A stretch of DNA of 64,000 nt. Source: Pseudorhodobacter antarcticus. Lineage in GTDB: Bacteria; Pseudomonadota; Alphaproteobacteria; Rhodobacterales; Rhodobacteraceae. A program made the position numbers and the translations under genes. A model generated the notes under the pieces. The model saw only the letters and a list, made by a program, of their open reading frames with translations. It did no database searches and was not told the origin of the DNA. The stretch is taken from positions 1 through 64,000 of the forward strand of contig NZ_FOCO01000008.1 in the NCBI RefSeq assembly GCF_900110135.1, read 5' to 3'. Below, piece by piece: positions 15,474 through 25,246 of the stretch; within the stretch, counting starts at the first letter, position 1; each line of letters begins with the position of its first letter.

Positions 15474-17888
15474 TTACCCCCGAAGCGTGCCGCCTGTCGC
15501 TTTGCTGACTTTCTCGATAATTTTGGCGCAGACCGCCTCAATCTCCTTGTCCGTCAGGGTGGCGGTGGTGGGTTGCAGGCGCACGGTTAGGGCGATGGAT
15601 TTTTTGCCTATCCCCATTTGCGCCTCGGCCTTTTCGCCCATGAATTGGTCGAACAGTTGGACCGAAGTGATCAGGGCTTTGTCTGCGCCTTGGGCTGCGT
15701 TCAGGGCTGTCAGTGCCTCTACAGTCTTGTCGACCACAAAGGCGAAATCGCGGTCCACTGCTTGCAGCCCGCTGATCGCCAGCGCGGGGCGGGTGGTGGT
15801 TTTGACCTTTGGCAGCGGCACGCTGGTGGGATAGACGGTAAAGGCCATCACTGGCCCTTTCAGGTCCATTTCCGCGACGATTTTGGGGTGGATTTCGCCG
15901 TAAGTGGCCAGCGTGTTGGGGCCAAGTGCAATGGTGCCTGCGCGGCCCGGATGGAACCAAGCGGGCACTTTGCGGGTGATTTGGGCGCGGGCGGGGGCAC
16001 CGAGGGCGGCCAGCACCGCCTCTGCATCGGCTTTGGCATCGTAAATATCAGCGGGTCGGCGGCTGCCGAACGGGTCGCGCGGGGCGGTTTGGCCGATGAG
16101 TATGCCCGCCGCTTGGGTGTGTTGTTCGCCGGGTTCGCCACCGCTGAAGGCGGGGCCCACCTCGGCCAGTTGCATGTCCATGAACCCGCGCGCTTGGTTG
16201 CGGACGGCGGCGCGCAGCAGGCCCGGCAGCAGGTCGGGGCGCAGGTGCGACATTTCCGAGGAGATGGGGTTATCGACCCGCACCGCATCGGTGCCACCGC
16301 CAAACAGCGTGGCGGATTGGTGGTCGATGAAGCTGTAGGTGACACATTCATTATACCCCAGTGCCGCCAGCGTGCGGCGCGCGCTGCGGTCGCGGGTTTG
16401 CGCCGTGGTTAGGATGGGGGCGGGGATACCCGGTGCCGTGCGGGCCAGTGGTTTGCCGACGAGTTTGGACAGGGATGCGATGCGGGCGATTTCTTCGACC
16501 AAATCCGCCTCACCCTGCACATCGGGGCGCCATGTGGGCGGCGTGGCGAGGGTGCCGGTAAGGGTGAAGCCCAAAGCCGTGAGGGTTTGGCGTTGGGTTG
16601 ATTCGGGGATGTCCATACCCACCAAGGATGCGGTGCGGGTGGCATCGAACTTGTATTGGCGCGTGGTGTCGATGGCCGCCCCGTTGCTGGTGATTTCAGA
16701 CGCTTCGCCGCCGCACAGATCAAGGATCATTTGCGTGGCGGCGTGCAGGCCCGGCAGGGTGAACGCAGGGTCGACCCCGCGTTCAAAGCGGTAGCGGGCA
16801 TCAGAGTTGATTTTAAGTGCGCGCCCGGTGGCGGCGATGGTGATCGGGTCCCACCACGCGGATTCGAGATAGACATCGGTGGTGGTGTCCGTGACGCCGG
16901 ATGCCTGCCCGCCCATGATGCCCGCAAGGGATTCGGGACCGTTGTCATCGGCGATAACCATGTGGGTGGGGGCAAGGCTGTAGGTTTTGCCATCCAGCGC
17001 CAGCAGGGTTTCGCCTGCCGCTGCGGGGCGGATGTGCAGCGTGCCAGTGACATGGGCGGCATCGAACACATGCAAGGGTCGGTTGAGGCCGATGGTGAAG
17101 TAATTGGTAATGTCCACCAGTGCGGAAATGGGGCGCAGGCCGATGGCGCGCAGGCGGGCTTGCATCCATTTGGGCGAGGGGCCGTTTTTGACGCCGCAGA
17201 TGAGGCGACCCGTGAAATGCGGGGCCTTGGTGGCGAGGTCGGGGTGGATTTCGACGGTGATCGGGCAGGGGAATGTGCCTTTGATTTCCGGCGTTTCCAT
17301 GGGTTTTAGGGTGCCAAGGCCGCGTGCGGCAAGGTCGCGGGCAAGGCCGCGCACGCCAAGGCCATCGGGGCGATTGGGGGTGATTTTGACGTAGATCATC
17401 GGGTCGTTCAGGCCGCGATAGTCGATGAAGCGTGCACCAAGCGGTGCGTCAGTGGGCAGGTCGATGATGCCATCGTGATCGTCCGACAGCATCAATTCGC
17501 GTTCGGAACACAGCATCCCGTTGCTGTCCACGCCGCGAATGTTGCCCGGTTTCAGGTCCACGCCCGTGCCCGGCACATGGGTGCCAACGGGGGCGAACAC
17601 GCCGACCAACCCGGTGCGGGCGTTGGGGGCACCGCAGACGACTTGGATTTCCTGCGGTTCGGTGCCCGGCCCGTTCGGATAGGTTTCCACGCGGCACAGG
17701 CGCAGACGGTCGGCGTTGGGGTGCTGAACCGCCTCTATCACCCGGCAAATGCGGAAGGCGCCAAGGGTGTCGGCGGGGTTTTCCAGCCCTTCCACCTCAT
17801 GCCCCAGATCGGTGAGGGCGAACAGGATGTCGTCCAAAGGGGCGGTGGTTTCCAGATGATCCTTGAGCCAGGATAGGGTGAATTTCAT
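15474..17888 (-). CDS. pheT: Phenylalanine--tRNA ligase beta subunit
   Basis: Large subunit of the (alpha-beta)2 enzyme that charges tRNA-Phe; it carries the editing and tRNA-binding domains. The 804 residues start MKFTLSWLKDHLETTAPLDD, followed by the EMAP/tRNA-binding region (DRLRLCRVET, NIRGVDSNGMLCSERELMLS), B3/B4 editing domain (TPNRPDGLGVRGLARDLA), B5 and the C-terminal FDX-ACB domain (LFDQFMGEKAEAQMGIGKKS). pheS is not adjacent: upstream lie about 260 bases and an opposite-strand small frame, so pheT has its own promoter here. Confidence 0.97.
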   Translation of the reverse strand: MKFTLSWLKDHLETTAPLDDILFALTDLGHEVEGLENPADTLGAFRICRVIEAVQHPNADRLRLCRVETYPNGPGTEPQEIQVVCGAPNARTGLVGVFAPVGTHVPGTGVDLKPGNIRGVDSNGMLCSERELMLSDDHDGIIDLPTDAPLGARFIDYRGLNDPMIYVKITPNRPDGLGVRGLARDLAARGLGTLKPMETPEIKGTFPCPITVEIHPDLATKAPHFTGRLICGVKNGPSPKWMQARLRAIGLRPISALVDITNYFTIGLNRPLHVFDAAHVTGTLHIRPAAAGETLLALDGKTYSLAPTHMVIADDNGPESLAGIMGGQASGVTDTTTDVYLESAWWDPITIAATGRALKINSDARYRFERGVDPAFTLPGLHAATQMILDLCGGEASEITSNGAAIDTTRQYKFDATRTASLVGMDIPESTQRQTLTALGFTLTGTLATPPTWRPDVQGEADLVEEIARIASLSKLVGKPLARTAPGIPAPILTTAQTRDRSARRTLAALGYNECVTYSFIDHQSATLFGGGTDAVRVDNPISSEMSHLRPDLLPGLLRAAVRNQARGFMDMQLAEVGPAFSGGEPGEQHTQAAGILIGQTAPRDPFGSRRPADIYDAKADAEAVLAALGAPARAQITRKVPAWFHPGRAGTIALGPNTLATYGEIHPKIVAEMDLKGPVMAFTVYPTSVPLPKVKTTTRPALAISGLQAVDRDFAFVVDKTVEALTALNAAQGADKALITSVQLFDQFMGEKAEAQMGIGKKSIALTVRLQPTTATLTDKEIEAVCAKIIEKVSKATGGTLRG

Positions 17889-18146
17889 GGCCGCGCCCCT
17901 TTTTTCGCGGTGGTCAGGGGTTTGCGCCCGATCACCCGCATTTTAGATATAATTTACCGCTTTACTGATGCGATGTTGGCCTGAGGGATACGATTATGCC
18001 AGCCAATTGAAAAGACCGGATTGGCGGAATTTGCGTGGTTTTGGCCGCGCGGGTCTTGCGGTGTTTCGTGCATGGAAACGGCCTGTTGCTGAAAGGCAGC
18101 GGGATTAGGTGCATTTCGTTCAGTTTTTTGCTGTAGAAGCCATGCG

Positions 18147-18302
18147 ATGGAGCATTGGCTGGAGATTCCCAAAGACCGCAAAAGACTGCCCGTGGGGCGG
18201 TTGTGCTTGATTATGGCATTGGTGGTTTTGATGATGATGATGCTGTCGGTGCGCAAATCGCAGCACGCGCGGTCGGATGTTGCGGTGGCGCGGGCGGATT
18301 AA
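18147..18302 (+). CDS. Possible 51-residue single-pass membrane protein
   Basis: ATG 18147 to TAA 18302 encodes MEHWLEIPKDRKRLPVGRLC, then a hydrophobic segment LIMALVVLMMMMLSV with four consecutive Met codons, and a charged tail ending RSDVAVARAD. The layout (basic region, one membrane helix, polar tail) is that of a real small membrane protein, but the ribosome-binding site is weak. It converges with, and overlaps by 4 bases, the DUF4304-like gene. The preceding 258 bases (17889-18146), upstream of pheT, hold nothing else recognisable. Confidence 0.4.
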   Translation: MEHWLEIPKDRKRLPVGRLCLIMALVVLMMMMLSVRKSQHARSDVAVARAD

Positions 18303-18886
18303 TCTGTCGCGATCAAGGCTGCATTTGGGTCGGTCAGGTGGGCGATAAGCCAAGGTAGGGCGCGGGTATTTAAGGCGTGCATGGGTGCATCAAGATGCGC
18401 GGGGCTGTCGGCAACGTCTAAATAAATCAGGATGGCGGTATCGGGCACGGGCAAAAACTGCGCCAAAGGGACCACATCATCGTGCAGCCACGGGCCAAGC
18501 GGCGTTTCGGACAGGGGCGACCAGCCCAGATTTATGTCACAATCAAACCCAAAGCGGCTGCGCTGCAGTTGGATGGACACCGTGCCAAGCGGGCCGGATT
18601 TGGCCCATGATCGCGGTTTTTTGGTAAAGCCGTGGGCGGCGGCGGTGGTGTCGATGGCGGCGATGATTTGGGTGATCGCCGCGTCGCGTTTGGCCGGGAA
18701 ATTGGGGTCACTGGCGGCGATGTGCATGCGGACCATGTTATCGGGCTGGTGGGGTTCGCGTTCGGGTGCGCTTGCGGGCGGGGGGGCCGCCGCGATGGGG
18801 TCCGCTGCCAGATCCGCTGCCAGTTCCGCAGCGTTTGTTGGGCCGGGTTTGGCGAACCGGGCGCGAAGCCATGAGGGCAGGGGCAT
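18299..18886 (-). CDS. DUF4304-like hypothetical protein
   Basis: A 195-residue protein from ATG 18886 (MPLPSWLRARFAKPG). After an Ala/Pro-rich region to about residue 50 comes a domain resembling DUF4304: DAAITQIIAAIDTTAAAHGF, a short KKPRSWAK turn, then VSIQLQRSRFGFDCDINLGW. Function unknown; no signal peptide or membrane helix. The frame extends upstream to 19174, but that part is antisense to the cupin gene and its promoter. The name is from pattern only. Confidence 0.6.
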   Translation of the reverse strand: MPLPSWLRARFAKPGPTNAAELAADLAADPIAAAPPPASAPEREPHQPDNMVRMHIAASDPNFPAKRDAAITQIIAAIDTTAAAHGFTKKPRSWAKSGPLGTVSIQLQRSRFGFDCDINLGWSPLSETPLGPWLHDDVVPLAQFLPVPDTAILIYLDVADSPAHLDAPMHALNTRALPWLIAHLTDPNAALIATD

Positions 18887-19026
18887 TGGGGAACCTGATG
18901 TTGGGCGCGTTCGGCGTAAGGTCGCACGGATGGTCGGGCGAGGGAAGGCGGCAGGCGCGGTTTTACCTTTTGCGCCCTGCGCAGGGCCGATAGACAGGCG
19001 GGGACATAGATCAATCGGGGGCAGAT

Positions 19027-19338
19027 ATGACGGTATATCCTGTGGTGAAAACGGGCGCGGACGTGTCGCGGCAAGTGTTGGCGGACCACCCCGATTTGAT
19101 GGTGGTGGCGTTTCGGTTTGATGCAGTGGGGGCCGAAGGCGCGCTGCACGACCATGTGCATGTACAATCGACATTTGTGCAGGCCGGGCGGTTTCGGTTC
19201 ACGCTGGGGGATGCGGTGCGCGAGGTGGGGCCGGGTGACAGCTTTGTGGTGCCATCGGGCGTGCGGCACGGCTGTGTGTGTTTGGAACCGGGGGTGCTGA
19301 TTGACAGCTTTACCCCCCGGCGCGATGATTTTTTGTAA
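19027..19338 (+). CDS. Small cupin-domain protein
   Basis: Single-domain beta-barrel of 103 residues. Cupin motif 1 is GALHDHVHVQSTFVQAGRF (His ligands plus a Gln in place of the usual Glu) and motif 2 is GDSFVVPSGVRHGCVCLEPG with a final His. Cupins of this size bind a metal or a small ligand; the substrate is unknown. It starts with ATG at 19027, divergent from the DUF4304-like gene, and ends 23 bases before the convergent GyrI-like gene. Confidence 0.85.
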   Translation: MTVYPVVKTGADVSRQVLADHPDLMVVAFRFDAVGAEGALHDHVHVQSTFVQAGRFRFTLGDAVREVGPGDSFVVPSGVRHGCVCLEPGVLIDSFTPRRDDFL

Positions 19339-19360
19339 CCGCTTATGGCCGCTTTTCAGA

Positions 19361-19825
19361 TCAGATAAGCGGCTGGCAAATCTCGGTCACCAATTCCGCC
19401 GCTGGGGTGTCGCGGGGGGAGTTGAGGTACACCTCATAACTTGGGTGGCTGGACAGGGTTTCGCCGGATTTGGCCAGCCATTCGGTGTAAAGATAGGCAT
19501 AGGCGGCGGGCAGGCCCGCGTAATCGCCTGTAAACCGCAGCACGGCGTGGCGGCCTGTGGGCAAGGTGATGCCCAAAAGCGGCGCATCTGCGGGCACGGT
19601 TTTGGGGGCGGTGACGCCCGCAAAAGACCGCAGGTTGGCCATCGGCACTTGGGCCGGATTGTCATAGAAAATGGCGACCATTTGGCGGGTTTTATCGGTC
19701 AGATCGCGCGCATCCAGTGTTTCAAACAGCCGCGTATAGGTGTCTGACAGCAGGGTGTAATCACCGCTATGGGCCAGCCCGACAAGGGTGCGGGAACGGA
19801 GTTTTTTGACATCGACGGTGAACAT
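19361..19825 (-). CDS. GyrI-like (SOUL/effector-binding fold) small-molecule-binding protein
   Basis: A 154-residue stand-alone effector-binding domain like SbmC/GyrI or the C-terminus of AraC-type regulators. It begins MFTVDVKKLRSRTLVGLAHS and contains GRHAVLRFTGDYAGLPAAYA, LYTEWLAKSGE and a final SYEVYLNSP segment, all typical of this fold. Such proteins bind hydrophobic compounds or inhibit gyrase; which applies here is not visible. Divergent from accA with a 134-base gap. Confidence 0.82.
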   Translation of the reverse strand: MFTVDVKKLRSRTLVGLAHSGDYTLLSDTYTRLFETLDARDLTDKTRQMVAIFYDNPAQVPMANLRSFAGVTAPKTVPADAPLLGITLPTGRHAVLRFTGDYAGLPAAYAYLYTEWLAKSGETLSSHPSYEVYLNSPRDTPAAELVTEICQPLI

Positions 19826-19959
19826 GGCGGCACTTTCTGGATTTGAGCCCGAGGTTACACCCGCCTTAGCAGGGTTTTTGGCGGCGCGAAATCGTGTTCA
19901 GTTGCATTGGGGCGGTTCTGGGGCCATATAGCGGGCTGAATACGAAAGCGGAGAGACAG

Positions 19960-20919
19960 ATGAACTATCTCGAGTTTGAAAAGCCATTGTCGGAAATTGA
20001 AGGCAAGGCCGAGGAGCTGCGCGCCATGGCGCGGTCAAACAAGCAGATGGATGTTGAAAAAGAAGCGGCGCAGTTGGACGCCAAAGCGGCGACGATGCTG
20101 CGCGATATGTACAAGAATTTGACGCCTTGGCAAAAGTGTTTGGTGGCGCGCCACCCCGACCGCCCGCATTGCATGGCCTATATCGACGCGCTGTTTACCG
20201 AATTTACGCCGCTGGCGGGCGACCGGAATTTTGCCGATGACCATGCGGTGATGGGTGGTTTGGCGCGGTTTAATGATGCGCCCGTGGTGGTGATTGGCCA
20301 TGAAAAAGGCCATGATACCAAAACCCGGATTGAACGGAATTTTGGCATGGCGCGGCCCGAAGGGTATCGCAAGGCCGTGCGGTTGCTGGATTTGGCGCAT
20401 CGGTTTGGCCTGCCTGTGGTGACGTTGGTGGACACGCCCGGCGCATACCCCGGCAAAGGTGCGGAGGAGCGCGGGCAGTCGGAGGCGATTGCGCGGTCCA
20501 CCCAGAAATGTTTGGAAATTGGCGTGCCGTTGGTGTCGGTGATTATTGGCGAAGGCGGGTCCGGTGGGGCCGTCGCCTTTGCCACCGCCAACCGCATCGC
20601 GATGCTGGAACATTCGGTGTATTCGGTGATTTCGCCCGAAGGCTGTGCTAGTATTTTGTGGAAAGACAGCGATAAAATGCGGGAGGCGGCGGAGGCGCTG
20701 CGCCTGACAGCGCAGGATTTGCAGAAATTGGGCGTGATTGACCGGATTATCACTGAGCCTGTTGGCGGGGCGCAGCGCGGCAAGAAAGACACGATTGCCG
20801 CCGTGGGCAAAGCGATTGAGGCGATGCTGGGCGGGTTGGTGGCGATGAAGCCGGATGCGTTGATCAAGGACCGCCGGGCAAAGTTTATCGCGATGGGGTC
20901 CAAGGGATTGGCCGCTTAA
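19960..20919 (+). CDS. accA: Acetyl-CoA carboxylase carboxyltransferase subunit alpha
   Basis: Transfers the carboxyl group from carboxybiotin to acetyl-CoA in fatty acid synthesis, paired with AccD (also in this window at 41803-42723). The 319-residue product starts [20 protein letters not shown] at ATG 19960, after GGAGAGACAG. Motifs: [52 protein letters not shown] and [12 protein letters not shown]. An open frame upstream to 19894 is not used by the family. The sugE-like gene begins on the next base after its stop. Confidence 0.97.
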   Translation: MNYLEFEKPLSEIEGKAEELRAMARSNKQMDVEKEAAQLDAKAATMLRDMYKNLTPWQKCLVARHPDRPHCMAYIDALFTEFTPLAGDRNFADDHAVMGGLARFNDAPVVVIGHEKGHDTKTRIERNFGMARPEGYRKAVRLLDLAHRFGLPVVTLVDTPGAYPGKGAEERGQSEAIARSTQKCLEIGVPLVSVIIGEGGSGGAVAFATANRIAMLEHSVYSVISPEGCASILWKDSDKMREAAEALRLTAQDLQKLGVIDRIITEPVGGAQRGKKDTIAAVGKAIEAMLGGLVAMKPDALIKDRRAKFIAMGSKGLAA

Positions 20920-21234
20920 ATGGGCGCGTGGCCGGCATTGGTGTTGGCGGGGCTGTTAGAAATTGGCTGGGCGCTGGGCCTGAAATATTCGGACGGATTT
21001 ACCAAGCTGGTGCCATCGGTGTTGACCGTTCTGGGCGCGTTGGCCAGTTTTTGGCTGTTAAGCCATGCGATGAAAACGCTGCCCGTTGGCACCGCCTATG
21101 CGGTTTGGGTGGGGATTGGCACAGTGGGCACCGCGACGCTGGCGGTGTTTTTGTTCAATGAGCCGGTCAATGTGATGCGTGTGGCCGGGATTTGCCTGAT
21201 TGTGGCGGGGATTGTCGCGTTAAAACTGGCGTAG
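20920..21234 (+). CDS. SMR-family transporter, SugE/Gdx type
   Basis: Four-helix small multidrug resistance protein of 104 residues. The sequence LAGLLEIGWALGLKYSDGFT has the essential membrane Glu of SMR proteins in a SugE/Gdx-like context; Gdx proteins export guanidinium in exchange for protons, while other SMRs export quaternary amines. No guanidine (ykkC-type) riboswitch precedes it; instead its ATG abuts the accA stop codon, implying cotranscription. The stop abuts, with no gap, the convergent phosphatase gene. Confidence 0.9.
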   Translation: MGAWPALVLAGLLEIGWALGLKYSDGFTKLVPSVLTVLGALASFWLLSHAMKTLPVGTAYAVWVGIGTVGTATLAVFLFNEPVNVMRVAGICLIVAGIVALKLA

Positions 21235-21774
21235 TTAGAGATACCGCCGGATTTCGCAGTTTTTCATATCAAACCCCGCGAGGGACCGGAACGTGTTGCA
21301 ATGCCCCACGATTGCCAAAGGGCGTGTTTGGGCGTGGTGCAGCGTGTCGCGGAATTGGGCGATGCGGGTGTGGAACAGGTGTTCCGGCTCCTCGGCCACG
21401 CCGTTTTGGTTTTTGGGGCCGTTGTGCCACCAGACATCGGGCAGATGGTCAAAGCGCAGTTCGGGGAAATCACTAGCAAGGTGCGCGGGGCTGCGGCCCA
21501 CATCGCAGCTGTGCCACAGATGTTCCACCGGACCTGCCGAGATTTCAATAGGGGCGATGCCGTCAAAGATGATCTTGGCGGTTTGAATGGCGCGGGTGAG
21601 GGGCGAACAGATCACCGATTGGATGCCAAGGGTGGCTGCGTGATCACGGGCGGCGCGGGCCTGCTGGCGGCCAAGATCGGTGAGGGGGGCGTCGAATATC
21701 AACGGGTCGGGCGCGCCATCGGTGTGGGCAGCGTTAAATTCGGATTGGCCGTGGCGGATAAGGTAGATGGGCAT
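21235..21774 (-). CDS. Histidine phosphatase (phosphoglycerate mutase-like) family protein
   Basis: The 179-residue protein starts at ATG 21774 with the phospho-His motif MPIYLIRHGQSEFN; SPLTRAIQTAKI and the late IVGHCNTFRSLAG (second catalytic His) complete the branch-1 histidine phosphatase core. The substrate could be a phospho-sugar, nucleotide or phosphoprotein; the sequence does not tell. An upstream extension to 21846 overlaps nothing conserved and is not used. Confidence 0.88.
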   Translation of the reverse strand: MPIYLIRHGQSEFNAAHTDGAPDPLIFDAPLTDLGRQQARAARDHAATLGIQSVICSPLTRAIQTAKIIFDGIAPIEISAGPVEHLWHSCDVGRSPAHLASDFPELRFDHLPDVWWHNGPKNQNGVAEEPEHLFHTRIAQFRDTLHHAQTRPLAIVGHCNTFRSLAGFDMKNCEIRRYL

Positions 21775-21852
21775 ATGGGGCCTTTGCGCGGGTTTTAGCC
21801 ACGCTAGGGCGCAAGGGGGGTGGGGGGCAAGCGGTTTGCCCCCCATTTGACC

Positions 21853-22701
21853 CTAGTGGGCCATGAAAATCGGCACTTCGGCGGTTTCCAGCATGTGGCG
21901 GGTGGCGCCGCCAAGGATCGCTTCGCGGAAGCGCGAATGGCCGTAAGCGCCCATCACGATCATATCGGCGTTTTGGTCGCGGGCGTGGCGGGCCAGCACG
22001 TCCGATATTCGCGGCATGGTGCGGGCCAGCACCGACACCTCGGCTTTGACGCCGTGGCGGACCAGCATTGTGCAAAGCGCGCCGCCGGGGTCGGACCGTT
22101 CGGGGCCGTGTTGCGGCGGGTCGATGATGGTGATGAACACCTTTTCGGCCTTTTGCAAAAACGGCAGGGCGTGGCGAATGGCGGTTAGCCCCTCGCGGCT
22201 TTGATTCCAGGCGACGACGATGCGTTTGCCGATGCTGCTGGCGTCCACGGTGGTGTCGGGCAGGATAAGAACCGGGGCTTGCCCTTCGAACATGGCGGAT
22301 TCGACGATCGCCTCCTCTTCCTCGCCGTGTTTGGTGCCGTAGGGTTTGCCAAGGATGACCAGATCGGCAAAGCGGGCGCGCAGGGCGACGAGTTCGGTCA
22401 TGCCGCCGATCATCGCAATCGCGGTTTCGGACGACCAGCGCAGGGCTGGGCCAGCGGCCCCGGCGGCGGTTCGGATTGCCGCCTCCACCGCTTTGACATC
22501 GGTGGTTGCGTTTTCTTGGGACAATTGCATCACCGCAACGCTGGCCCCCACGTAGGAATAGCTGATTTGCGAACGGTCAATCCCGATAGCGAGTGCATCA
22601 AGATGGGCGTCTTGGGCGATTGCAAGGCTGGCCGCCGCCCCAAAGGTTTGCGCGGTGCGGGCCGGATCTGTGCAGATGGTCTGGATGGATTTATACGCCA
22701 T
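21853..22701 (-). CDS. Tandem universal stress protein
   Basis: The 282 residues form two UspA-like domains. The second ends with the ATP-binding pattern VMGAYGHSRFREAILGGATR (G2xG9xGS-like), the first lacks a clear version. Usp proteins help cells survive stress or oxygen limitation. It starts at ATG 22701 (MAYKSIQTICTDPAR) with GGGAG about 11 bases upstream. It is divergent from ccoN, and an FNR-like box lies about 66 bases upstream, so oxygen-dependent control together with the cbb3 oxidase is likely. Confidence 0.9.
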   Translation of the reverse strand: MAYKSIQTICTDPARTAQTFGAAASLAIAQDAHLDALAIGIDRSQISYSYVGASVAVMQLSQENATTDVKAVEAAIRTAAGAAGPALRWSSETAIAMIGGMTELVALRARFADLVILGKPYGTKHGEEEEAIVESAMFEGQAPVLILPDTTVDASSIGKRIVVAWNQSREGLTAIRHALPFLQKAEKVFITIIDPPQHGPERSDPGGALCTMLVRHGVKAEVSVLARTMPRISDVLARHARDQNADMIVMGAYGHSRFREAILGGATRHMLETAEVPIFMAH

Positions 22702-22760
22702 GATAGTATGCTCCCTGCTGTGACATTGCACCATCTTACCTTGTGCGCAGATGTGGCGCA

Positions 22761-22774
22761 TTGATCCGGGTCAA
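22761..22774. promoter_or_regulatory. FNR/FnrL-type box between usp and ccoN, site 1
   Basis: TTGATCCGGGTCAA: 9 of 10 consensus positions of TTGAT-N4-ATCAA. It is nearer to the usp gene (about 60 bases from its ATG), so it probably serves that promoter. Confidence 0.75.
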
Positions 22775-22792
22775 GCTGCTGCGGTTAACCGC

Positions 22793-22806
22793 TTGATATG
22801 GATCAA
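22793..22806. promoter_or_regulatory. FNR/FnrL-type box upstream of ccoN, site 2
   Basis: TTGATATGGATCAA, a perfect TTGAT-N4-ATCAA palindrome, centred 100 bases before the ccoN start codon. In Rhodobacteraceae FnrL activates ccoNOQP at low oxygen through such sites. Confidence 0.9.
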
Positions 22807-22899
22807 GGTGCAGTATCAAATTTCCGTGCAAAAGCGCAGGATGAGCGAATCCCCGTGTGCGCTGTTGTTGCGGGCCGGGAGAGGACGAAGGGACGCAAA

Positions 22900-24501
22900 A
22901 TGTGGGACTACATTAAACTGATCGCGCTGGGGGTGATTACGGTTTTGGCCGCAATTGGTGCCAATTACGCGCGTGACCCGGCCTATTTGGCCAATGCATT
23001 GACGATTATGCTGACGGCGGGGGGCCTATTTTTGTGGTTCGTGCGCCAGACGGGCGAGCCAAAGCTGGTCGCTTCGGAAGGTGAGTATTTCGACGGGGTG
23101 GTGCGCGCGGGCGTGATTGCCACGGCCGTTTGGGGGGTTGTTGGCTTTTTGGTGGGCGTGATGATCGCGTTTCAGTTGGCCTATCCCAGCCTGAATTTTG
23201 AATGGGCGCAAGGCTATGCCAACTTTGGGCGCTTGCGGCCTTTGCACACATCGGCGGTGATTTTCGCCTTTGGGGGCAACGCGTTGATCGCGACATCGTT
23301 TTATGTGGTGCAGCGTACTTGTGCCGCGCGGCTGTGGGGCGGCAACGCCGGGTGGTTTGTGTTCTGGGGATACCAGTTGTTCATCGTGCTGGCCGCATCC
23401 GGGTATTTGCTGGGCGCCACGCAGTCCAAAGAATATGCCGAGCCGGAGTGGATGACCGACCTGTGGTTGACCGTTGTGTGGTTAGCCTATTTGGCGGTGT
23501 TCATGGGCACGCTGTTCAAGCGTAAAGAACCCCATATTTATGTCGCCAACTGGTTTTACCTTGCCTTTATCATCACGGTGGCCTTGCTGCATGTGGTGAA
23601 CAACCTGTCCATCCCGGTATCCGTGTTCGGGTCCAAATCGGTGCAGGTGTTTTCGGGGGTGCAGGACGCGATGGTGCAGTGGTGGTATGGCCACAACGCC
23701 GTTGGGTTTTTCCTGACCGCAGGCTTTCTGGGGATGATGTATTACTTTGTGCCAAAGCAGGCGGAACGTCCGGTGTTTTCGTACAAGCTGTCGATCATCC
23801 ACTTTTGGGCGCTGATTTTCCTTTATATCTGGGCCGGTCCGCACCACTTGCATTACACCGCGCTGCCGGATTGGGCGCAGACCTTGGGCATGGTGTTTTC
23901 GATCATGCTGTGGATGCCAAGCTGGGGTGGGATGATCAACGGGTTGATGACGCTTTCGGGCGCGTGGGACAAGTTGCGCACCGACCCGATCATTCGGATG
24001 ATGGTGGTGTCGATCGGTTTCTATGGCATGTCGACCTTTGAAGGGCCGATGATGTCGATCAAAGCCGTGAACAGCCTGTCGCATTATACCGACTGGACCA
24101 TTGGTCACGTGCATTCCGGCGCACTTGGCTGGAACGGGATGATCACCTTTGGTGCGCTGTATTACCTGACGCCAAAACTGTGGAACCGTTCGGGGCTTTA
24201 CAGCCTGAAGCTGGTCAGCTGGCATTTTTGGTTGGCGACCATTGGGATCGTGCTTTACGCCTCCTCCATGTGGGTGTCGGGCATTATGGAAGGGCTGATG
24301 TGGCGCGAAGTGGATGCAAACGGGTTCTTGGTGAACGCATTTGCCGATACTGTGTCCGCGAAATTCCCGATGTATGTGGTGCGCGGTTTGGGCGGGGTTA
24401 TGTTCCTGACCGGGTCGTTGATCATGTGCTATAACTTGTGGATGACCGTGCGTGCGCAGCCTGAACGGGCCAGCGAAAACGCGTTTGTCCCTGCTGAATA
24501 A
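22900..24501 (+). CDS. ccoN: cbb3-type cytochrome c oxidase subunit I
   Basis: Catalytic membrane subunit with low-spin heme b and the heme b3-CuB centre that reduces oxygen to water at high affinity. The 533-residue product starts at ATG 22900 ([16 protein letters not shown]) with AAGGGACG before it; the frame is open to 22798 but that stretch holds the FNR box. It is multi-pass and shows the CcoN segments [54 protein letters not shown] and [13 protein letters not shown] with His ligands. First gene of ccoNOQP. Confidence 0.97.
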   Translation: MWDYIKLIALGVITVLAAIGANYARDPAYLANALTIMLTAGGLFLWFVRQTGEPKLVASEGEYFDGVVRAGVIATAVWGVVGFLVGVMIAFQLAYPSLNFEWAQGYANFGRLRPLHTSAVIFAFGGNALIATSFYVVQRTCAARLWGGNAGWFVFWGYQLFIVLAASGYLLGATQSKEYAEPEWMTDLWLTVVWLAYLAVFMGTLFKRKEPHIYVANWFYLAFIITVALLHVVNNLSIPVSVFGSKSVQVFSGVQDAMVQWWYGHNAVGFFLTAGFLGMMYYFVPKQAERPVFSYKLSIIHFWALIFLYIWAGPHHLHYTALPDWAQTLGMVFSIMLWMPSWGGMINGLMTLSGAWDKLRTDPIIRMMVVSIGFYGMSTFEGPMMSIKAVNSLSHYTDWTIGHVHSGALGWNGMITFGALYYLTPKLWNRSGLYSLKLVSWHFWLATIGIVLYASSMWVSGIMEGLMWREVDANGFLVNAFADTVSAKFPMYVVRGLGGVMFLTGSLIMCYNLWMTVRAQPERASENAFVPAE

Positions 24502-24511
24502 GGGGAAAACA

Positions 24512-25237
24512 ATGGCTTTTCTTGACAAACACAAGGTTATTGAGACGAACGCGACCCTGCTTTTGATCCTGTCCTTTTTGGTGGTCAGTATCGGGGGGTT
24601 GGTGCAAATCGTGCCGCTGTTCTATCTGGAGAACACGATTGAAAAGGTGGAAGGGGTTCGCCCCTACACCCCCTTGGAACTGGCGGGGCGTGATATTTAC
24701 GTCCGTGAAGGCTGCTATGTCTGTCACAGCCAGATGATCCGCCCGATGCGCGACGAGGTGGAGCGTTACGGCCATTATTCACTGGCAGCGGAGTCGATGT
24801 ACGACCACCCGTTCCAGTGGGGATCCAAGCGCACCGGGCCGGATTTGGCCCGCGTGGGCGAACGGTATTCCGATGCGTGGCATGTGGACCATTTGACAGA
24901 CCCGCAATCGGTGGTGCCGGAATCGGTGATGCCAAAATATGCCTTCCTGTCGCGCAAGGATATTGATGGCAAGTACATCGAGGATAGCATGAAAGTGCAC
25001 CGTTTCGTTGGCGTACCTTACACCGACGAGATGATGGAAAACGCGCAAGCCGATTTCCAGGTGCAGGCAAACCCTGATGGCGATTATGACGGGTTGCTGG
25101 AACGCTATGGCAAGGCCGCCGTGCGCAATTACGACGGCCAACCGCAGTTGACAGAAATGGATGCGTTGATTTCGTATCTGCAAGTGTTGGGCACGATGGT
25201 TGATTTTTCAACCTTCCAGCCTGACGCAAGCCGGTAA
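24512..25237 (+). CDS. ccoO: cbb3-type cytochrome c oxidase subunit II (monoheme c)
   Basis: Membrane-anchored c-type cytochrome passing electrons to CcoN. The 241 residues start at ATG 24512 ([20 protein letters not shown], one membrane anchor) and carry one heme site [13 protein letters not shown]. The distal Met ligand is probably in the VMPKY segment. It lies 10 bases after ccoN with GGGGAAAA before the start. Confidence 0.97.
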   Translation: MAFLDKHKVIETNATLLLILSFLVVSIGGLVQIVPLFYLENTIEKVEGVRPYTPLELAGRDIYVREGCYVCHSQMIRPMRDEVERYGHYSLAAESMYDHPFQWGSKRTGPDLARVGERYSDAWHVDHLTDPQSVVPESVMPKYAFLSRKDIDGKYIEDSMKVHRFVGVPYTDEMMENAQADFQVQANPDGDYDGLLERYGKAAVRNYDGQPQLTEMDALISYLQVLGTMVDFSTFQPDASR

Positions 25238-25246
25238 GGGGGCGAT

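Noticed and set aside
17954-18256. 100-residue minus-strand open frame upstream of pheT
   Set aside because: No ribosome-binding site, no family pattern, and it overlaps the better-looking plus-strand small frame.
20850-20925. Guanidine riboswitch before the SugE/Gdx-like gene
   Set aside because: The gene starts on the base after the accA stop, leaving no space for a leader, and no ykkC-type pattern is seen in the accA end.
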